Shown here: one piece after another, positions 58,719-64,000 of the stretch | Numbering within the stretch: position 1 is the stretch's first letter | Layout: every line of letters begins with the position of its first letter | Source of the DNA: Leuconostoc mesenteroides subsp. mesenteroides | Lineage (GTDB): Bacteria; Bacillota; Bacilli; Lactobacillales; Lactobacillaceae | Assembly: GCA_009676745.1 (NCBI GenBank) | Contig: CP046062.1 | Coordinates: 791,501 to 855,500, forward strand | Reading direction: 5' to 3' | Length of the DNA: 64,000 nt | The notes under the pieces: generated by a model | The model's input: the letters and a program-made list of their open reading frames with translations, nothing else | Told to the model about the DNA's origin: nothing | Database searches by the model: none | Made by a program: the position numbers and the translations under genes

Positions 58719-60437
58719 ATGCAAATTTTAAAAGAACATGCAAAGCCGTATACTCGTGATATTATGTTTTCAATTATTGCGGTGGTTATTATGGCTGTTG
58801 CATCATTGTGGCAACCACGGTTACTGCAACAGGTTATGAAAGCAATTATCGCTGATGATCAAAATAAGGTTATTACTTACGGATTTCAACTGTTATTTTT
58901 AGCTTTAATCGGATTGGTCGCTGGTGTAATTAATACAGTTTTTGCATCCAAAGTTTCACAAGCGATTGCTGCAGATATTCGTGCACACGAGTATAAAAAA
59001 ATACAATCATTCTCATTTGGCAACATTGAAAAGTTTTCAGCAGGTAACTTGGTTGTCCGTATGACAAATGATGTCAATCAAGTGCAGCAACTAATCATGA
59101 TGATTTTACAGTCTTTGACACGTATTCCGATACTGTTTGTAGGTGCTTTTATTTTGGCATTGATTACATTACCGCGTTTGTGGTGGATTGTCATTTTAAT
59201 GGTTGTATTGATTTTTATGGCTTCGCAAGTGATTTTTAAGCAAATGGGAAAGTTCTTTGCTAAAATTCAAACGCTAATTGATAAAACGAACACATTAGCC
59301 AAGGAAAACCTTCAAGGTGTTCGTGTTGTCAAGTCTTTTAACCAAGAAGAAAATGAAACGAACCGCTTTACGGATAATTCTAACAAGTTGACGCATGTCA
59401 ACACGACGGTTAGTTATTTATTTTCAACTATGATGCCGATGTTCATGTTAATATCTTATGTTGCCATTGGCGCAGCTATTTTAATTGTAGGCCGCGATGT
59501 TGTCAAGCATCCTAATGATTTAGTTGCGATTACTTCTTTTACTTCCTATTTAATGCAAATACTCTTTGCTATCATGATAGGTGGTATGATGGCCACCTTT
59601 GCATCCCGTGGTTTTGTTTCTCTAAGACGTATTAAAGAAATTTTGGATACCACACCAGACTTAATCTATGCACAAGATGCGCCCGAGCGTGATTTGAACG
59701 GAGACATTTCATTCAAAAATGTTTCTTTTACCTATCCTGGAGATACTAAACCAGCTTTAAAAAACGTAACGTTTGATATTAAATCAGGTGAGATGATTGG
59801 TATCGTCGGCGCAACTGGATCGGGTAAGACAACACTTGCACAATTAATTCCAAGATTATATGATCCTACGGAAGGTGAGATAGCTGTTGGTGGTGTAAAT
59901 CTTAAATCAGTAAATGAAAAATCGTTACGAACTGCGGTTTCGTTTGTTTTACAAAAGGCTATATTGTTTAGTGGTACGATTGCAGCAAACTTGCGTCAAG
60001 GTAAAAAAGATGCTAACGAAAAAGATTTTCAAAAAGCTGCTGAAATTGCACAGGCTGCGGAATTTGTTAGCCGGTATGAAGATAGTTTTGACCATACTGT
60101 TGAAGAGCGGTCTGCCAATTTCTCTGGTGGTCAAAAACAACGTCTTTCTATAGCGAGAGGTGTTGTTGGTAGTCCTAAAATATTGATTTTAGATGATTCA
60201 ACATCGGCATTAGATGCGCGATCTGAAAAGCTGGTTCAAGAAGCACTTGATCGAGAACTAAAAGGAACAACGACAATTGTAATTGCTGAAAAAATTAGTT
60301 CAGTTATTCATGCTAATCGCATTTTAGTAATGGATGAGGGTAAGGTAGTTGGTATCGGTACACATAACGAGTTGTTAAAAAATTCACCTGTCTATGCTGA
60401 AATTTATCAAACACAAAAAGCGAAAGGGGCAGAATAA
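58719..60437 (+). CDS. ABC exporter half-transporter, degenerate-site subunit (LmrC/BmrC-like)
   Basis: Half-transporter of 572 aa: six membrane helices (to about 310), then an ATPase with Walker [10 protein letters not shown] (about 365-373), signature [10 protein letters not shown] and Walker [13 protein letters not shown]. The catalytic Glu after Walker B is Asp, and the switch His is Glu (VIAEKISSV), so this nucleotide site cannot hydrolyse ATP well. That is typical of one partner of heterodimeric multidrug exporters. Its stop overlaps the partner start by 1 base. Confidence 0.92.
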   Translation: MQILKEHAKPYTRDIMFSIIAVVIMAVASLWQPRLLQQVMKAIIADDQNKVITYGFQLLFLALIGLVAGVINTVFASKVSQAIAADIRAHEYKKIQSFSFGNIEKFSAGNLVVRMTNDVNQVQQLIMMILQSLTRIPILFVGAFILALITLPRLWWIVILMVVLIFMASQVIFKQMGKFFAKIQTLIDKTNTLAKENLQGVRVVKSFNQEENETNRFTDNSNKLTHVNTTVSYLFSTMMPMFMLISYVAIGAAILIVGRDVVKHPNDLVAITSFTSYLMQILFAIMIGGMMATFASRGFVSLRRIKEILDTTPDLIYAQDAPERDLNGDISFKNVSFTYPGDTKPALKNVTFDIKSGEMIGIVGATGSGKTTLAQLIPRLYDPTEGEIAVGGVNLKSVNEKSLRTAVSFVLQKAILFSGTIAANLRQGKKDANEKDFQKAAEIAQAAEFVSRYEDSFDHTVEERSANFSGGQKQRLSIARGVVGSPKILILDDSTSALDARSEKLVQEALDRELKGTTTIVIAEKISSVIHANRILVMDEGKVVGIGTHNELLKNSPVYAEIYQTQKAKGAE

Positions 60438-62218
60438 TGGCAGATATTAAACAAGCAATTAAATATTTCGCAAAATACCTTAAGCGTTATTGGTTAGCAT
60501 TGTCTTTTGTTGTTGTTGTGACAATAGCTTCAACTTATTTTCAAGTTAAAGCACCAGTCTACATGGGAAAAGCCATCACAGAATTATCGACCTATTTAGG
60601 TCAATATTTGAATCCTCAAACGCAGGCTTCTGCTAGCAAAACACCTTTCTATCATGCGCTGGAAGCAATGATGGTTTTCTTTGCCTTAACAGCATTGACA
60701 ATGTTTATTTCTAGTTTTATATCTAGTCGTATTAGTTCAGAAGCATCAGGTCGAATGAGAATTGGTCTATTTGCTAAATTGCAAAGGATGACGATTAAAT
60801 ATTTTGACACACATCAAGATGGTGAAATTTTATCTTTGTTCACGTCTGACTTAGACAATATTTTTAACGCGATGAATCAAGCTATTTTCCAACTTCTATC
60901 ACAATCTGCTTTGTTTGTTGGCATCATTATTATGATGTTTCAGCAGAATGTCAAATTAGCATGGGTGACGATGGCTTCGACCCCAGTTGCTATTGTTGTT
61001 GCTTGGTTTGTGATTAGTCGTGCTAGAAAATATATTGACACGCAGCAAGCTGAAACCGGCCGTATGAATGGCTATATTAACGAACAAATTAATGGTGAGA
61101 AGATTATTATCACGCAAGGATTGCAACAAGAATCAATCGCTAATTTTGGTCCTTATAATGAGCGAGTGAAGCAAGCTACTTATAAGGGACAGATGTATTC
61201 TGGTATGTTGTTTCCTCTAATGCAAGGATTGTCATTGTTGAACTTAGCTATTGTGATTTTCTTTGGATCATGGTTAATTGTTCATGACGGTATGGATAAG
61301 TCGGTTGGCTTGGGATTAATTGTGGTGTTTGTTAACTATTCACAGCAATATTACCAACCAATTACACAAATCACATCTATTTATAATATGTTGCAGTTAG
61401 CTGTTACTGGGGCCAAACGTTTGAGTGATGTCCATGAACAAGCTGAAGAAGTTAACCCTGAAAATGGTCAGAAATTAGCTAACTTAAAGTCAGGTGTTAC
61501 TCTAGAAAATATTCATTTTGGATATAATGATGACAAAGAAATTCTTCACGGCGTTTCAATTGACGTTAAAAAAGGCGAGATGATAGCCCTTGTTGGTCCG
61601 ACCGGTTCAGGAAAAACAACAGTTATGAACTTATTGAATCGATTCTATGATGTGACAGAAGGTGCTGTGAAGTTTGATGGCACTGATGTTCGTCAGTTAG
61701 ACTTGCAGTCTTTGCGTGATCATATTGGCATTGTGCTGCAGGAATCAGTATTATTTAGTGGTACTGTTGCAGACAATATTAAATTCGGTGAACCGAATGC
61801 TACCGAAGAAGAAATGATTGATGCTGCCAAACAAGCGAACATTCATGACTTCATTATGACTTTGCCAGAAGGTTATCAGACCAAAGTAGATGACGAAAAT
61901 TCAGTCTTTTCAACAGGGCAAAAACAGCTATTATCAATCGCTCGCACAATTTTAACTAATCCGGATTTCTTAATACTAGATGAAGCAACATCTAACGTGG
62001 ATACGGTAACAGAGGCAAAAATTCAAGCAGCGATGGATAATGTTATTGCTGGACGCACGAGTTTTGTTATTGCGCACCGATTAAAAACAATACTTGGTGC
62101 TGACAAAATTGTTGTTCTTAAAGATGGTCAAGTGATTGAAAAAGGATCACATCAAGAATTAGTTGCTGAAGGCGGATTTTATTCAGAATTGTACCATAAC
62201 CAAATGGTATTTGAGTAA
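60437..62218 (+). CDS. ABC exporter half-transporter, catalytic-site subunit (LmrD/BmrD-like)
   Basis: 593 aa: six membrane helices with an extra outside loop near residues 50-75, then ATPase with Walker [10 protein letters not shown], Walker [13 protein letters not shown] with the catalytic Glu, and switch His in VIAHRLKTI. Its signature is altered to FSTGQKQLL. Together with the previous protein this gives one canonical and one degenerate site, the LmrCD pattern. Likely exports drugs or lipids. Confidence 0.93.
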   Translation: MADIKQAIKYFAKYLKRYWLALSFVVVVTIASTYFQVKAPVYMGKAITELSTYLGQYLNPQTQASASKTPFYHALEAMMVFFALTALTMFISSFISSRISSEASGRMRIGLFAKLQRMTIKYFDTHQDGEILSLFTSDLDNIFNAMNQAIFQLLSQSALFVGIIIMMFQQNVKLAWVTMASTPVAIVVAWFVISRARKYIDTQQAETGRMNGYINEQINGEKIIITQGLQQESIANFGPYNERVKQATYKGQMYSGMLFPLMQGLSLLNLAIVIFFGSWLIVHDGMDKSVGLGLIVVFVNYSQQYYQPITQITSIYNMLQLAVTGAKRLSDVHEQAEEVNPENGQKLANLKSGVTLENIHFGYNDDKEILHGVSIDVKKGEMIALVGPTGSGKTTVMNLLNRFYDVTEGAVKFDGTDVRQLDLQSLRDHIGIVLQESVLFSGTVADNIKFGEPNATEEEMIDAAKQANIHDFIMTLPEGYQTKVDDENSVFSTGQKQLLSIARTILTNPDFLILDEATSNVDTVTEAKIQAAMDNVIAGRTSFVIAHRLKTILGADKIVVLKDGQVIEKGSHQELVAEGGFYSELYHNQMVFE

Positions 62219-62231
62219 CATAGAAAAAACC

Positions 62232-62287
62232 AACAAATATTTTGAATTCCTAGGTTGTAAAGGATGAAAAAATATTTGTTTTTTTTA
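62232..62287 (+). terminator. Rho-independent terminator after the ABC exporter
   Basis: 12-bp stem aacaaatatttt / aaaatatttgtt with a 25-base loop and long T run. Confidence 0.75.
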
Positions 62288-62392
62288 TGTAAAGAACAAA
62301 TGCATCAGTATTCGACCATTTTTACGTAAAATGTTATAATAGCAGTATTGCTTTTATAGAAATTTGTATATTTTTAAACATTGGAGAAAACA

Positions 62393-63619
62393 ATGAACAT
62401 TGGTTTGTTTACGGACACGTACTTTCCACAAGTCAGTGGAGTTGCGACTTCGATTAAGACACTTAAAGAAGCACTTGAAAGTCAGGGGCACGAGGTTTAT
62501 ATTTTCACATCTACTGACCCCAAGATACCTAAAAATAAATTTGAATCGCATATTTATCGTTTTTCCAGCCTACCATATCTTGGATTTAAAGATCGGCGAC
62601 TCGCATTTCGTGGCTTGATTCAAGCTGTTGAAATCGCCAAATCCGTACATCTTGATATTGTACATACCCAAACAGAATTTTCTTTGGGTTTAATGGGTAA
62701 ATTTGTAGCACGACAATTAAAAATTCCTGCTGTTCACACCTATCATACGATGTATGAAGATTACACCCATTACTTTGCTAAGGGAATGTTGATTGGTCCA
62801 CATGGCGTCGGACGTATTATGAAGATTTATATGGCTAGTATGGCGGGTGTGATTGCACCGTCGAATCTCGTTCAAGATACGTTGCGTCGTTACGGTGTTA
62901 CTGCGCCTATGAGAGTTATTCCAACAGGTGTGTGTTTACCAGAGCATAGCACGAAACAAACTAACTTACGAGAAAAGTATCACTTCTCTGAATCACAACC
63001 TATTGTTTTGTCGCTGGGACGTTTAGCGTTTGAAAAGAATATTAGTGTGACAATTTCTGTATTTTCTGAGGTATTACAGACCATACCCGAAGCACGGTTA
63101 GTTATTGCTGGCGATGGTCCAGCACGTAAATCTCTAGAAGAGCAGGTTGAAGAACTCGCTCTGGCAGACAAAATAATATTTACAGGAATGGTCAATCATG
63201 ACGATATCTTTGATTATTATAAAATGTCGGACGTATTTGTAAGTTCTTCAGATACTGAAACGCAAGGCTTAACATTTATTGAGGCGATGGCAGCAGATAG
63301 ACCGTTTGTGGCTATACATTCACCTTACTTAGATAATTTGGTTGATAATGAAGCTATTGGTACATTGGTGAGTGATTATGATGAACTACTAGCAGGTATT
63401 ACAAAATATCTTAGACGACCCAATACGGAACATGATATCGCTTATCGGCATAAAAAAATGAAAGACGTGGATGCAAATACTTTTGCAACACGTGTTTTAG
63501 CATTTTATGACGATGTTTTGGCCAGTTATCATGCTAGCGATGTGGAAGATGAGTATCCCAATGATGAAGAAGTGGGATATATGAAACGTATCCTACGTAA
63601 TCCATTCAGGAGAAATTAA
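62393..63619 (+). CDS. 1,2-diacylglycerol 3-alpha-glucosyltransferase (GT4), glycolipid/LTA anchor synthesis
   Basis: GT4 enzyme of 408 aa that transfers glucose from UDP-glucose to diacylglycerol at the membrane inner face. The start MNIGLFTDTYFPQVSGVATS is the hallmark of Gram-positive alpha-monoglucosyl-diacylglycerol synthases (LafA/ALMGS). HTYHTMYEDYTHYF, PTGVCLPE, LSLGRLAFEKNI and the ESxxxG-like SDTETQGLTFIEAMA follow. ATG 62393 has GGAGAAAA upstream; the in-frame TTG at 62381 is less likely. The partner gene starts right after its stop. Confidence 0.93.
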   Translation: MNIGLFTDTYFPQVSGVATSIKTLKEALESQGHEVYIFTSTDPKIPKNKFESHIYRFSSLPYLGFKDRRLAFRGLIQAVEIAKSVHLDIVHTQTEFSLGLMGKFVARQLKIPAVHTYHTMYEDYTHYFAKGMLIGPHGVGRIMKIYMASMAGVIAPSNLVQDTLRRYGVTAPMRVIPTGVCLPEHSTKQTNLREKYHFSESQPIVLSLGRLAFEKNISVTISVFSEVLQTIPEARLVIAGDGPARKSLEEQVEELALADKIIFTGMVNHDDIFDYYKMSDVFVSSSDTETQGLTFIEAMAADRPFVAIHSPYLDNLVDNEAIGTLVSDYDELLAGITKYLRRPNTEHDIAYRHKKMKDVDANTFATRVLAFYDDVLASYHASDVEDEYPNDEEVGYMKRILRNPFRRN

Positions 63620-64000
63620 TTGAAAGTTTTACTTTATTTTGAAAATCAAAATTTAATAGCTAAATCTGGTATTGGGCGTGCGTTAAAGTTACAAAAAGAA
63701 GCATTATCTTACACGGATGTTGAAGTAACTACTGATATCAAGTCCGTTGATTATGATATATTGCACATTAATACATATGGTGTGAATAGCCATCATATGG
63801 TTAATAAGGCGCATAAATTGGGAAAAAAAGTTGTTTACCATGGGCATTCAACTTATGAAGATTTTCGAAATTCTTTTACTGGTTCTAATGCTATTGCACC
63901 GCTATTTAAACGATACTTAGTATCGCTTTATAGTAAGTCTGACGCGATTATTACGCCGACACCTTACTCGAAGCAGTTGCTGCGCGGATACCGTTTAAAC
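63620..64000 (+). CDS. Second glycolipid glycosyltransferase (LafB-like), 5' part only
   Basis: The first 127 codons of a GT4 gene cut by the window end. It starts at TTG 63620, directly after the previous TAA, with CAGGAGA upstream. KVLLYFENQNLIAKSGIGRA, ILHINTYGVNSH, VVYHGHSTYEDFRNSF and PTPYSKQLLRGY are typical of the enzyme that adds the second sugar to monoglucosyl-diacylglycerol. Pairing with the previous gene is the usual lafA-lafB arrangement. Confidence 0.88.
   Translation, partial: MKVLLYFENQNLIAKSGIGRALKLQKEALSYTDVEVTTDIKSVDYDILHINTYGVNSHHMVNKAHKLGKKVVYHGHSTYEDFRNSFTGSNAIAPLFKRYLVSLYSKSDAIITPTPYSKQLLRGYRLN

Overview
The window looks like a Leuconostoc chromosome, with one satellite-type mobile element integrated in a tRNA gene. 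The evidence is AT-rich low-GC Gram-positive DNA, strong Shine-Dalgarno sites, and core genes typical of Lactobacillales (class B PBP, LCP protein, mntH-usp, rsmG-parA-parB-ychF, pgi, tgt-yajC, mprF, lipid glucosyltransferases). The 492-residue sucrose phosphorylase is of the Leuconostoc mesenteroides type. A degradative-type HMG-CoA reductase and a VanRS-like two-component system next to a D,D-carboxypeptidase also fit.

Left chromosomal part (1-33.8 kb). Cell-wall genes (FemX-like end, PBP2B-like) are followed by an sdpR-sdpI-like immunity operon whose whole promoter lies inside a 64-bp perfect inverted repeat. Next come a MacB-like ABC protein, an LCP ligase, a ppx-mvaA-unknown-sirtuin run, metal homeostasis (CDF exporter, mntH behind a long structured leader, Usp, CzrA-type ArsR), tRNA-Leu, and a minus-strand unit that looks like a ~150-nt RNA gene. 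After that come nucleoside hydrolase, rsmG, parAB, ychF, a VanRS-like pair with dacA, nagB with two NagR-type operators, and pgi. A complete BusR/BusA (c-di-AMP-controlled glycine betaine uptake) module and an XRE-membrane-ABC cassette end this part.

Integrated element (33867-48443, 14.6 kb). It lies between two copies of a 19-bp core (actccctctagcgctatta), the left one being the 3' end of tRNA-Glu(CTC). It carries an accessory left end (unknown 124-aa gene; a small ORF plus a TacT-like GNAT protein), a divergent CI/Cro-type switch, a P4-like SF3 helicase, and a mirror-symmetric iteron array that is a convincing replication origin. It then has a RinA/ArpU-like activator, HNH endonuclease, TerS, TerL, portal, prohead protease, major capsid and two head-tail connectors, and ends with Xis and integrase. 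It has no tail, tape-measure, baseplate, holin or lysin genes. This is the organisation of a capsid-forming phage-inducible chromosomal island (cf-PICI): a satellite that makes its own heads and must borrow tails and lysis from a helper phage. It is the most interesting system in the window.

Right chromosomal part (48.4-64 kb). The tRNA-Glu terminator displaced by the element is followed by a Tgt-family protein that lacks the family's zinc cysteines, then yajC, an alpha/beta hydrolase, mprF, an HD hydrolase, a Nudix protein and a phosphoglycerate-mutase-like phosphatase. The end holds an MFS transporter with sucrose phosphorylase behind a cre/ScrR-like operator, a heterodimeric ABC exporter, and a glycolipid (LTA anchor) glucosyltransferase pair, the second gene cut by the window edge.

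All calls come from reading sequence. No database search was possible.
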